Assembly: GCA_025935445.1 (NCBI GenBank)
Contig: JAICVG010000097.1
Span: 1 to 5,693, forward strand
DNA: 5,693 nt
DNA from: Nitrososphaera sp.
Lineage (GTDB): Archaea; Thermoproteota; Nitrososphaeria; Nitrososphaerales; Nitrososphaeraceae
Direction of reading: 5' to 3'
The translations under genes and the position numbers were made by a program. Positions within the stretch are counted from its first letter, which is position 1; the number at the start of each line of letters is the position of its first letter. Shown here one piece after another: positions 1-5,221 of the stretch. A model generated the notes under the pieces. That model ran no database searches. It saw only the letters and a program-made list of their open reading frames with translations, and had not been told where the DNA came from.

Positions 1-1378
1 CAAAAGGCGGCTTGTCCTTCCAAGGCCGGTAGTATTTGCCATCGGAGGGAGGCAGGTTTGGAGCCTTGCAGGCATTGCAATACCAAATCGGGATTTCAGT
101 GCCATAGAACCGTCGCCTTGACACTGGCCAGTCGATGTTGATTGAGTCAAGCCACTTGAGCAAGATCTGCCGGTGCATGTCAGGGTGGAATTTCAACTTA
201 AAAGCAAGCTCCTTTAATTGTGGCACAAATTCAATCTGCTTTACGTAATAGTCATTCAGTGGAATGATCTCTATTGGAGTCTTGCTTCGCTCACAAAGAG
301 GAGTCCTGTGCGTAATGCGTTCTTCCTTTTCCACAAAGCCAGCATTCTTCAAGTCCTCTATAATCTTGGTTCTTGCTTGAGTTACACGAAGGCTAGCATA
401 TCGTTGCCCTGCCGCTTCTGTTGTAAATCCATTCTCATTTAATGCAACTATTTCCTTAAGGCCCAACTCGCGGAAGAGCTGAACATCGTTCTGGTCGCCA
501 TAGCTGCACACCATCACTGCGCCGGAGCCAAATTCCGGCTTGGCTGAGTGGTGTGGAATTATAGAAACTTCTCTATTAAACAATGGCAAAATGGCACGTG
601 AACCCTGTAGGTGCTTGTAGCGGTCATCTTCTGGGTTGACTATGACTGCTTGGCATGCAAAGAGCAGCTCCGGCCTTGTTGAGGCAACAATAATGAGCAT
701 ATCATCTGTATTATCATTCTTCTTCTCCCCCCCCGCCTTCTTCCCTGTTACCTTGAACTTCATGTAGACAAGGTTTGCAGGAATCTCGTTGTAAACAATC
801 TCGGCGTCAGCTATCGTGGTTCCGCAATCGGGGCAATAATTGTTGGGTCTGTTGGCAAGGTATACAAGTCCTCGCTTCCACAGTTCGATAAATGTTGCCT
901 GCGTTAGCGCACGATATTCATCAGAGTCCGTTCGGTAGTATTCCTTGAAATTTCCTGATAGTCCCATCCTTTTCATTATCTGAATCATTTCTGCTTCCAA
1001 GTCGTCAAGGGCGACTTTGCAAAGATCAAGGAACTTTTGTCTGTCCATTTGGCGCATGCGCACCTTGTACTTTTTTTCAGTATAGATCTCAACAGGCAGA
1101 CCATTTCTGTCGATGCCAATTGGAAACAGCACATTTTTGCCATTCATTCTGGCAACCCTGGCTATCATGTCTATTTGAGCATAGTGTGCAGCAGCGCCAA
1201 TATGCCAAGGGCGCCCTGAAGGATACGGTGGAGGAGTATCAATTACAAAGGCTGGCTTGCTTTCATCATCATCAATTGCAAAATGGTAAATGTCCCCCTC
1301 CTCTTCCTCCCATTTCTTGAGGATTGCCTTTTCTATGATTTCAGGGTTCCAAGCTGTTGATTGGATTTTTGGCTCCAT
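1..1378 (-). CDS. valS: Valyl-tRNA synthetase, N-terminal part (runs off left edge)
   Basis: Class I aminoacyl-tRNA synthetase that charges tRNA-Val with valine in the cytoplasm. The window holds the first 459 residues, about half of the usual length for the family, and the frame is still open at base 1. Visible landmarks are the ATP-binding HIGH-type motif (PPYPSGRPWHIG, residues 50-61), a zinc-ribbon half (C182 and C185 in YCPDCG), the start of the CP1 editing domain (ASTRPELL, 232-239), an archaeal-style segment GSGAVMVCSYGDQNDV (284-299), and SRRRFYGTEIPIWYC (420-434) leading to C434 and C437. The WHIG form and the RRRFYGTEIP segment point to the archaeal-type ValS rather than IleS or LeuS. 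The KMSKS loop and anticodon domain must lie outside the window. The start at 1378 is the first start codon after an in-frame stop at 1418-1420. A charged Gly/Lys/Asn/Asp loop at about 212-227 looks like a lineage-specific insertion. It is transcribed divergently from mptE. Confidence 0.96.
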   Translation of the reverse strand, partial: MEPKIQSTAWNPEIIEKAILKKWEEEEGDIYHFAIDDDESKPAFVIDTPPPYPSGRPWHIGAAAHYAQIDMIARVARMNGKNVLFPIGIDRNGLPVEIYTEKKYKVRMRQMDRQKFLDLCKVALDDLEAEMIQIMKRMGLSGNFKEYYRTDSDEYRALTQATFIELWKRGLVYLANRPNNYCPDCGTTIADAEIVYNEIPANLVYMKFKVTGKKAGGEKKNDNTDDMLIIVASTRPELLFACQAVIVNPEDDRYKHLQGSRAILPLFNREVSIIPHHSAKPEFGSGAVMVCSYGDQNDVQLFRELGLKEIVALNENGFTTEAAGQRYASLRVTQARTKIIEDLKNAGFVEKEERITHRTPLCERSKTPIEIIPLNDYYVKQIEFVPQLKELAFKLKFHPDMHRQILLKWLDSINIDWPVSRRRFYGTEIPIWYCNACKAPNLPPSDGKYYRPWKDKPPF

Positions 1379-1410
1379 TGTGTGCTCTGCTCTGCTTTTG
1401 TCCTCTGTCT

Positions 1411-1434
1411 GGCGGTATTATTAACTAATATTAT
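1411..1434 (-). promoter_or_regulatory. Putative archaeal TATA region for valS
   Basis: Read on the minus strand, this AT-rich stretch contains AATATTAGTTAATAATA. A TATA box centred near 1418-1424 would place the transcription start at about 1392-1398, giving a leader of roughly 14-20 nt before the valS ATG. No convincing Shine-Dalgarno sequence is seen just before the start. This is a composition and spacing argument only. Confidence 0.5.
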
Positions 1435-1483
1435 TCTTATTAGCTTTAATAGGAATTCTATGGGTGTCTCTATCTTTTTTGCT

Positions 1484-1498
1484 AGGCTTTGTAAGCCT
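1484..1498. repeat. Perfect 6-bp inverted repeat in divergent promoter region
   Basis: AGGCTT and AAGCCT flank a 3-nt centre (TGT). The dyad lies between the valS and mptE TATA-like boxes, about 15 bp before the mptE box. It could be an operator for a dimeric regulator or a small hairpin, but a 6-bp dyad can easily arise by chance. Confidence 0.3.
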
Positions 1499-1510
1499 CA
1501 GTTTTCAGAA

Positions 1511-1523
1511 GATAATATTAATA
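1511..1523 (+). promoter_or_regulatory. Putative TATA box for mptE
   Basis: The sequence GATAATATTAATA is centred near 1517. With usual archaeal spacing, transcription would start near 1543, about 12 nt before the ATG at 1555 and downstream of the other in-frame ATG at 1537. This is one reason for choosing 1555 as the start. Confidence 0.5.
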
Positions 1524-1554
1524 GTAACTCCTACGCATGCTCTCTTGTATAATA

Positions 1555-2283
1555 ATGAAATTCGCAGACTGGTTCCCATACTATCAGGGAATCCGTGCAG
1601 ATTTTGGATATAGTACTGAAAAGGATCAGGAAGCTGCAAAAATTCTGTCTGAAATGATAAAGAAGAAGGCGCTTGACCCCAAGATCCTCCAGCGCAAGAT
1701 AAAGGGCAAGAATGTAATTGTGATAGGGGCTGGCCCAAGCCTAGAGGATGAAAAAGTGCTAAAATATATTAAGAAAAATAAGAAATTTGTCAAGATAGCG
1801 GCAGATAGCGCTGTGCAGTTTTTGATCGAAAATAAGATCAAGCCAGATATTGTAGTTACTGACCTTGATGGCAACTCCAAATTTCTTCAAAAGGCAGAAA
1901 AAAATGGTGCTATATTGGTAGTTCATGCGCATGGTGACAATACTGACATACTCAAAAAACTTGTTCCAAAATTCAGAAAGCTGGTCGGGTCCACACAGGT
2001 TGCCCCTGTTGAAAATGTCCATAACTTTGGAGGATTTACAGATGGCGACAGGAGCGTGTTTTTGGCAGAAGAGTTTGGCGCTAAGAAGATAGTGCTTGTA
2101 GGAATGGACTTTGGCAACAGCATAGGCAAATATTCAAAGGAAAAAGTCAAAGACCCTGAGCTTAAGAAGCAAAAGATGCAGGCTGGCAAGCGCCTACTTG
2201 AAATGCTAGCAAAACAATCTCGCTCTCAGCTTGTTGACACAGCTCCAAAACCCATCAAGGGATTTTCACGGCTTACCATCTAA
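1555..2283 (+). CDS. mptE: 6-hydroxymethyl-7,8-dihydropterin diphosphokinase, MptE-like (DUF115 family)
   Basis: The 242-residue product matches the archaeal MptE/DUF115 family, known to transfer diphosphate from ATP to 6-hydroxymethyl-7,8-dihydropterin on the way to folate- or methanopterin-type C1 carriers. Seen directly: an N-terminal helix ending in FGYS..KDQEAA (residues 17-28), a nucleotide-type motif VIVIGAGPSL (54-63), AADSAVQFLIENKIKPDIVVTDLD (82-105, a strand plus acidic D103 and D105), HAHGDN (124-129), NFGGFTDGDRSVFLAEEFGA (157-176) and VLVGMDFG (180-187), all signature segments of the family. An in-frame ATG at 1537 would add six residues (MLSCII), but 1555 fits the family N-terminus and the TATA spacing. 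It is divergent from valS and followed 43 bp later by a small membrane protein. Cytoplasmic; no signal peptide. Which final cofactor is made here cannot be read from this window. Confidence 0.9.
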   Translation: MKFADWFPYYQGIRADFGYSTEKDQEAAKILSEMIKKKALDPKILQRKIKGKNVIVIGAGPSLEDEKVLKYIKKNKKFVKIAADSAVQFLIENKIKPDIVVTDLDGNSKFLQKAEKNGAILVVHAHGDNTDILKKLVPKFRKLVGSTQVAPVENVHNFGGFTDGDRSVFLAEEFGAKKIVLVGMDFGNSIGKYSKEKVKDPELKKQKMQAGKRLLEMLAKQSRSQLVDTAPKPIKGFSRLTI

Positions 2284-2300
2284 TAATACTATAATAATAC
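2282..2300 (+). promoter_or_regulatory. Putative TATA region for the 56-residue membrane protein
   Basis: AATAATACTATAATAATAC overlaps the mptE stop codon. A centre near 2292 predicts a transcript start near 2318, about 9 nt before the ATG at 2327. This suggests the small gene can be transcribed separately from mptE. Confidence 0.45.
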
Positions 2301-2326
2301 CAACAATAAAGTCATCAATCACCATC

Positions 2327-2497
2327 ATGAATTTTGGGCGGAGGCAGGTAAAAAGTATTGTCGGCATGGCTTTTGCTGTGCTAGGGGCAGTGGCATGGTT
2401 CTTCCAGTTATACATCCCTGCGGCTATCCTATGGGGTGCAGCAATGGTAATTGTGTTTAGTCTGAATAAGCGTAAAAAACAGGGGCAGCGGCGATAA
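2327..2497 (+). CDS. Small membrane protein of two predicted helices, function unknown
   Basis: A 56-residue protein that I do not recognise by family. It begins with a basic stretch (MNFGRRQVK), has a hydrophobic segment at about residues 11-27 and another at about 30-46 separated by a short turn around Q27-P31, and ends in a very basic tail (NKRKKQGQRR). By the positive-inside rule both ends should face the cytoplasm, giving a helical hairpin in the membrane. The frame is open back to an ATG at 2231, which would add 32 residues and overlap mptE, but that extension lacks hydrophobic or family-like character, whereas 2327 sits just after a TATA-like element. Short spacing to the gene at 2535 leaves co-transcription possible. 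Confidence 0.7.
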   Translation: MNFGRRQVKSIVGMAFAVLGAVAWFFQLYIPAAILWGAAMVIVFSLNKRKKQGQRR

Positions 2498-2508
2498 AAT
2501 TATTATAT
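2497..2508 (+). promoter_or_regulatory. Putative TATA box for the 243-residue protein
   Basis: AAAATTATTATA follows the preceding stop codon. A centre near 2504 predicts transcription starting near 2530, only about 5 nt before the ATG at 2535, so the message would be nearly leaderless, as is common in archaea. Confidence 0.5.
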
Positions 2509-2534
2509 CTTTCATGCAGTAGGATGGCTTACTA

Positions 2535-3266
2535 ATGTCGTCAGGTTATTCTGAGGAAGACATCAGACGCGCTGCAGAGATACGCGAGTGGCTTATCAAG
2601 GAAATATCAGATAGGCAGGAAGAAGTCGAGCGATTACGCACGACACTTTCGATTATAGACAACCTGCTCAAGCAAGGGAGCTTTAAAGCTGCTGCAAACC
2701 TTGGCTTTGCTGCAGCCGCCACCCCCCCTACTCCAGCTGGACCCGCGACAACAACAGCAACAGCGGAGGTCGAGCAGCAGACTCGCCAGACAGCAGCGCA
2801 ACCTTCTGCAAAGATGCAGCAACAGCAACAGCAGGGAGGGGCCGCCGCCGCACCTACTTTGAGGGCAACGGCTGATAATGGTATGACTGGTGGTGATAAT
2901 AGCCGTAATATCAAGCCGCTCAAGCGCGCCAAGGACGACTTTTTGCTTGCAAATGCGGAGATATCTCCAGACGCAGTTGTCATTGTTCCAGCCCCCGGCA
3001 TCAATCTCAACGCTAACACCCCTCCATTCAAGTCATTCTTTTTGAACAGGATCTTAGAGGGTATGAAGAACAAAGATGCCGAAAAGGTAAGTCAAGGAGC
3101 GCTCAGTGAATCAGATGCACTCAATTACAAGATTGAAGAAGACGAGAGTGGCGGCATAATCAAGCGAATTGTGATAAATAAGTACCGCGAGAAGGATCGC
3201 CTGCAGGAGATATTCAACACTTCTGCATGGGTGTTTACACGTATGCTGGAAAAGAGCGGCAGATAG
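2535..3266 (+). CDS. Conserved-looking protein of unknown function: coiled coil, low-complexity linker, C-terminal domain
   Basis: A 243-residue soluble protein with no function I can name. Three parts are visible. Residues 1-55 are charged and helical (SEEDIRRAAEIREWLIKEISDRQEEVERLRTTL in pieces), with a heptad-like pattern suggesting a coiled coil, ending in LLKQGSFKAA. Residues 56-125 form a disordered linker rich in Ala, Thr, Pro and Gln with six consecutive Gln at 95-100. Residues 126-243 look folded: a strand-like VVIVPAPGINLNANTPPF (148-165), FFLNRILEGMKNKDAEK (168-184), an acidic stretch EEDESGGIIKRIVINKY (201-217) and a C-terminal helix. There are no membrane segments, zinc pairs or nucleotide motifs. 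It starts at the first in-frame ATG after a stop and lies 43 bp before guaA. The head-linker-tail layout would suit a scaffold or nucleic-acid-associated protein, but that is a guess. Confidence 0.8.
   Translation: MSSGYSEEDIRRAAEIREWLIKEISDRQEEVERLRTTLSIIDNLLKQGSFKAAANLGFAAAATPPTPAGPATTTATAEVEQQTRQTAAQPSAKMQQQQQQGGAAAAPTLRATADNGMTGGDNSRNIKPLKRAKDDFLLANAEISPDAVVIVPAPGINLNANTPPFKSFFLNRILEGMKNKDAEKVSQGALSESDALNYKIEEDESGGIIKRIVINKYREKDRLQEIFNTSAWVFTRMLEKSGR
2718..2845 (+). repeat. Low-complexity coding tract (Ala/Pro/Thr/Gln), with C7 and CAG/CAA runs
   Basis: Inside the 243-residue protein gene the sequence becomes simple: a run of seven C at 2722-2728, Thr/Ala codons, then six alternating CAG/CAA codons at 2817-2834 followed by a run of GCC/GCA codons. 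It encodes the flexible linker. Such tracts change length easily by replication slippage, and the reading frame stays intact here. Confidence 0.75.
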
Positions 3267-3274
3267 CGAGAGAG

Positions 3275-3309
3275 GGAAAGATATCTAGAGATATAGAGAT
3301 GTAGAGAAG
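3275..3309 (+). promoter_or_regulatory. Putative guaA promoter with three 8-bp direct repeats
   Basis: The 43-bp gap before guaA is purine-rich. GGAAAGATATCTA (about 3275-3287) resembles a BRE plus TATA box; centred near 3283 it would start transcription at about the guaA ATG, giving a leaderless message. Between it and the ATG sit three imperfect 8-bp units: TAGAGATA (3286-3293), TAGAGATG (3294-3301) and TAGAGAAG (3302-3309). They could be a protein-binding site, a weak translation signal or simple repeat drift. Confidence 0.4.
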
Positions 3310-4962
3310 ATGGACAAATTAGTGGTCCTAGACTTTGGTTCTCAATACAGCCATCTGATTTGCCGGCGGATTCGTGAGGCAAACGTCTACTGCGAATTAT
3401 TACCATACAACACACCCGCCAAAGTGATCAAAGAGATTGATCCAAAGGGGATAATATTTTCTGGAGGTCCAGCAAGTGTTTATGCCCAGAATGCTCCAAA
3501 GCCAGATAAAGAAATTTTCAAGATGGGCAAACCCCTGCTTGGAATCTGTTATGGCCATCAGGTACTAGTCGATAGTTTTGGCGGCAGGGTCAAGCGCACT
3601 AATAGCAGAGAGTACGGTAGGGCTGTGCTTATAATTGAGGGTGAAGGAGAAGAAGACACGCCAGACCTGTTCAAGGGTCTAGGTCCAGGCATCATGAACT
3701 GCTGGATGAGCCATGCCGATGCAGCAGAAATACTGCCTGAGGGCTTTAAGGTGCTGGCCCGTACTGAGAATTCGTTCTCAGCTGCTATTGGCAACCCCGA
3801 CAAAAAATTCTACGGGATTCAATTCCATCCAGAGGTCGTTCACACTGAAAAGGGCAGTCAAATCCTGAAGAACTTTGCGCAGACTATAAGCGGAGCCAAG
3901 CCTGAATGGGACATGAAGAGCTTTATTGAGTCGACAATCAATGACATCCGCAAGCAAGTGGGTAAAGAGAAGGTCCTTGCTGCTGTGAGTGGAGGAATTG
4001 ACTCGACTACGATTGCAGCATTGATGCACAGAGCTATTGGCGACCAACTGAGCTGCGTTTTCATCAACCACGGCCTGCTGCGCCAGGACGAGGAGAAGGA
4101 TGTAGTAAGGCTGTTAAAGGATCACCTTGGCATCAATGTCATTTATGTCAACGCCGAGAAGCAGTTCCTTGGCAAATTAAAAGGCGTCAGTGACCCGGAG
4201 GAAAAGCGAAAAATAATAGGCGAAGAGTTTGCCAATGTTTTTGCTGCTGTTGTGAAAAAGAAGAAGAAGGACGAGGAGAAGGATGCGGATTCGTTTCAAT
4301 GGCTTGCTCAGGGCACACTTTATCCCGATGTAATTGAAAGTGGTGTGTCACAGGGGCCCGCAGCGGTGATTAAAACTCATCACAACGTAGGCGGCCTGCC
4401 AAAGTGGCTCAATCTCAAGGTAATCGAGCCGTTGCGCTATTTGTATAAAGATGAAGTAAGGAAGGCGGCAAAGCTGCTTGGAGTGCCTGATGAACTACTA
4501 AAGAGGCATCCCTTCCCCGGACCGGGATTGGCTGTCAGGATAATTGGCGAAGTGACTCCTGAGAAGATCAGGATATGTAAGCATGCAAGCAAGATAGTAG
4601 AAGATGAGTTAAAAGCGACTGCTGCTTTTGTTCCTACCTCTTCTGCTTCTGTTGCTTCTGCGGCGGCAGCAGCAGCAGCGGCTGCTACAGATAATGTTGG
4701 CTGGCATGACAAGGTATGGCAGGCATACGCTGCAGTTGGCGACGACAGAGCTGTAGGTGTGCTAGGAGATGAGCGTGTTTACGGCCATATCGTGATTATA
4801 AGGATTGTAGAGTCTATGGATGCAATGACTGCCGATTGGTCACGCTTGCCCTATGAATTGATTGAGAAGATTAGCAACAGGATAACAAATGAAGTTGAAG
4901 GGGTGACTTGGGTCACATATGCAGTATCAAGTAAGCCACCGGCGACAATAGAGCCGCAGTAG
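3310..4962 (+). CDS. guaA: GMP synthase (glutamine-hydrolysing), single chain
   Basis: Converts XMP to GMP using ATP and glutamine, the last step of de novo GMP synthesis in the cytoplasm. All domains are present in 550 residues (E. coli GuaA has 525). The glutamine amidotransferase domain, about 1-195, has the nucleophile C80 in GICYGHQ and the partners H173 and E175 in QFHPEV. The ATP pyrophosphatase domain, about 205-405, has the PP-loop SGGIDS at 227-232, WLAQGTLYPDVIESG (331-345) and THHNVGGLP (356-364). The dimerisation domain follows RHPFPGPGLAVRIIGEV (399-415) and includes MTADWSRLPYELIEKISNRITNEV (506-529). Oddities: a Lys/Asp/Glu loop at 316-327, an Ala/Ser-rich insertion at about 436-465 of roughly 26 residues relative to E. 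coli, and an end reading PPATIEPQ where E. coli has PPATIEWE. N253 stands where E. coli has Asp (VFVDNG). The frame is uninterrupted and the catalytic residues are intact, so it is probably active. Confidence 0.97.
   Translation: MDKLVVLDFGSQYSHLICRRIREANVYCELLPYNTPAKVIKEIDPKGIIFSGGPASVYAQNAPKPDKEIFKMGKPLLGICYGHQVLVDSFGGRVKRTNSREYGRAVLIIEGEGEEDTPDLFKGLGPGIMNCWMSHADAAEILPEGFKVLARTENSFSAAIGNPDKKFYGIQFHPEVVHTEKGSQILKNFAQTISGAKPEWDMKSFIESTINDIRKQVGKEKVLAAVSGGIDSTTIAALMHRAIGDQLSCVFINHGLLRQDEEKDVVRLLKDHLGINVIYVNAEKQFLGKLKGVSDPEEKRKIIGEEFANVFAAVVKKKKKDEEKDADSFQWLAQGTLYPDVIESGVSQGPAAVIKTHHNVGGLPKWLNLKVIEPLRYLYKDEVRKAAKLLGVPDELLKRHPFPGPGLAVRIIGEVTPEKIRICKHASKIVEDELKATAAFVPTSSASVASAAAAAAAAATDNVGWHDKVWQAYAAVGDDRAVGVLGDERVYGHIVIIRIVESMDAMTADWSRLPYELIEKISNRITNEVEGVTWVTYAVSSKPPATIEPQ
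4615..4705 (+). repeat. Ala/Ser-rich insertion tract within guaA
   Basis: These codons encode residues about 436-466 of GuaA, including nine consecutive Ala at 451-459 written as GCG, GCA and GCT codons (4660-4686). Family members pass directly from the helix ending EEL to the YDKV.QAF segment, so this stretch is inserted in a loop of the dimerisation domain. The mixed Ala codons argue that it is not a very recent pure repeat expansion. Confidence 0.8.
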
Positions 4963-5030
4963 AAATAAAATTTAGATTAGTTCAATTCCTGATTAACCAA
5001 GCTGTGCGTCCGTAGGTCAAGTATTAAAAT

Positions 5031-5045
5031 TATTACTATTTTTTC
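5031..5045 (+). terminator. Possible T-rich terminator downstream of guaA
   Basis: About 70-80 bp after the guaA stop, TATTACTATTTTTTC contains a run of six T at 5039-5044 in an AT-rich context. Archaeal RNA polymerase often terminates at such T-runs without a strong hairpin. No other T-run lies between the stop codon and this site. Confidence 0.35.
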
Positions 5046-5065
5046 TATACTCTTGATCATAGAAA

Positions 5066-5075
5066 TAGAGCTCTA
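5066..5075. repeat. 10-bp perfect palindrome TAGAGCTCTA
   Basis: Self-complementary over all ten bases, in the gap downstream of guaA; a TGATCA palindrome (5054-5059) lies just before it. Individually unremarkable, it is listed because further dyads follow within 90 bp. Confidence 0.5.
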
Positions 5076-5113
5076 CAATCTGAAGTATTATGCCACCAAT
5101 AATGAATCGTATG

Positions 5114-5126
5114 CCAGCCAGGCTGG
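5114..5126. repeat. Inverted repeat CCAGCC-A-GGCTGG
   Basis: Perfect 6-bp GC-rich arms around a single central A. It is too tight to fold as a hairpin by itself with full pairing, so a DNA-level binding site is as likely as an RNA structure. An 8-bp palindrome ATCCGGAT (5131-5138) follows at once. Confidence 0.5.
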
Positions 5127-5145
5127 TACAATCCGGATCAGGTGG

Positions 5146-5161
5146 TCCTACTGCAGTAGGA
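5146..5161. repeat. 16-bp perfect palindrome flanked by GGTGG direct repeats
   Basis: TCCTACTGCAGTAGGA is fully self-complementary and is bounded on both sides by GGTGG (5141-5145 and 5162-5166). A given position has a 1 in 65,536 chance of such an 8-bp-arm palindrome under equal base use. On the minus strand the same bases encode the proline-rich PPPTAVGPP part of the cryptic frame at 5017-5205. Confidence 0.6.
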
Positions 5162-5221
5162 GGTGGCTCCCCAGTTTTGAGATCGACATATTCATTTGAA
5201 GTAAACTACCCTTTTTTAAGA

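Larger units (their letters stand above)
5017..5205 (-). pseudogene. Possible decayed or fragmentary small membrane protein gene
   Basis: On the minus strand a 62-codon open frame follows a TAG (5206-5208) and ends with TGA at 5017-5019. It reads NEYVDLKTGEPPPTAVG, then PPDPDCTSLAG, a hydrophobic segment GIRFIIGGIILQIVELYF (residues 31-48) and a polar tail YDQEYRKNSNNFNT. It looks protein-like: proline-rich head, one plausible membrane helix, charged tail, and mostly purine first codon positions. It has no ATG, GTG or TTG start in the frame. A second minus frame with ATG at 5244-5246 (MQNSVKELILKKGSLLQMN...) overlaps its beginning and could be joined to it by one frameshift near 5190-5200. 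It may be a broken gene, a sequencing indel or coincidence; no family is recognised. Confidence 0.35.

Noticed and set aside
218..442. Plus-strand open frames across the valS region (also near 1037-1320 and 1361-1552)
   Set aside because: They lie opposite or beside the clearly recognised valS coding strand and their translations look like no protein.
1537..1554. Upstream ATG that would extend MptE by six residues
   Set aside because: It lies at or before the predicted transcript start, and the added residues do not resemble the family N-terminus.
2514..2537. Two mini-frames (Met-Gln-stop and Met-Ala-Tyr-stop) just before the 243-residue gene, the second overlapping its ATG as TAATG
   Set aside because: The predicted transcript start near 2530 lies downstream of both mini-start codons, and frames of two or three codons are common by chance.
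2546..3073. A 175-codon minus-strand open frame opposite the 243-residue protein gene
   Set aside because: Its composition is the mirror of the low-complexity plus-strand codons (Ala/Cys/Val runs opposite CAG and GCC tracts). The plus frame has the TATA box, the structured ends and the sensible protein.
4437..4712. Minus-strand frame with a poly-Ala stretch opposite guaA
   Set aside because: It is the complement of the GuaA Ala-rich tract and of conserved GuaA codons, so guaA explains the sequence.
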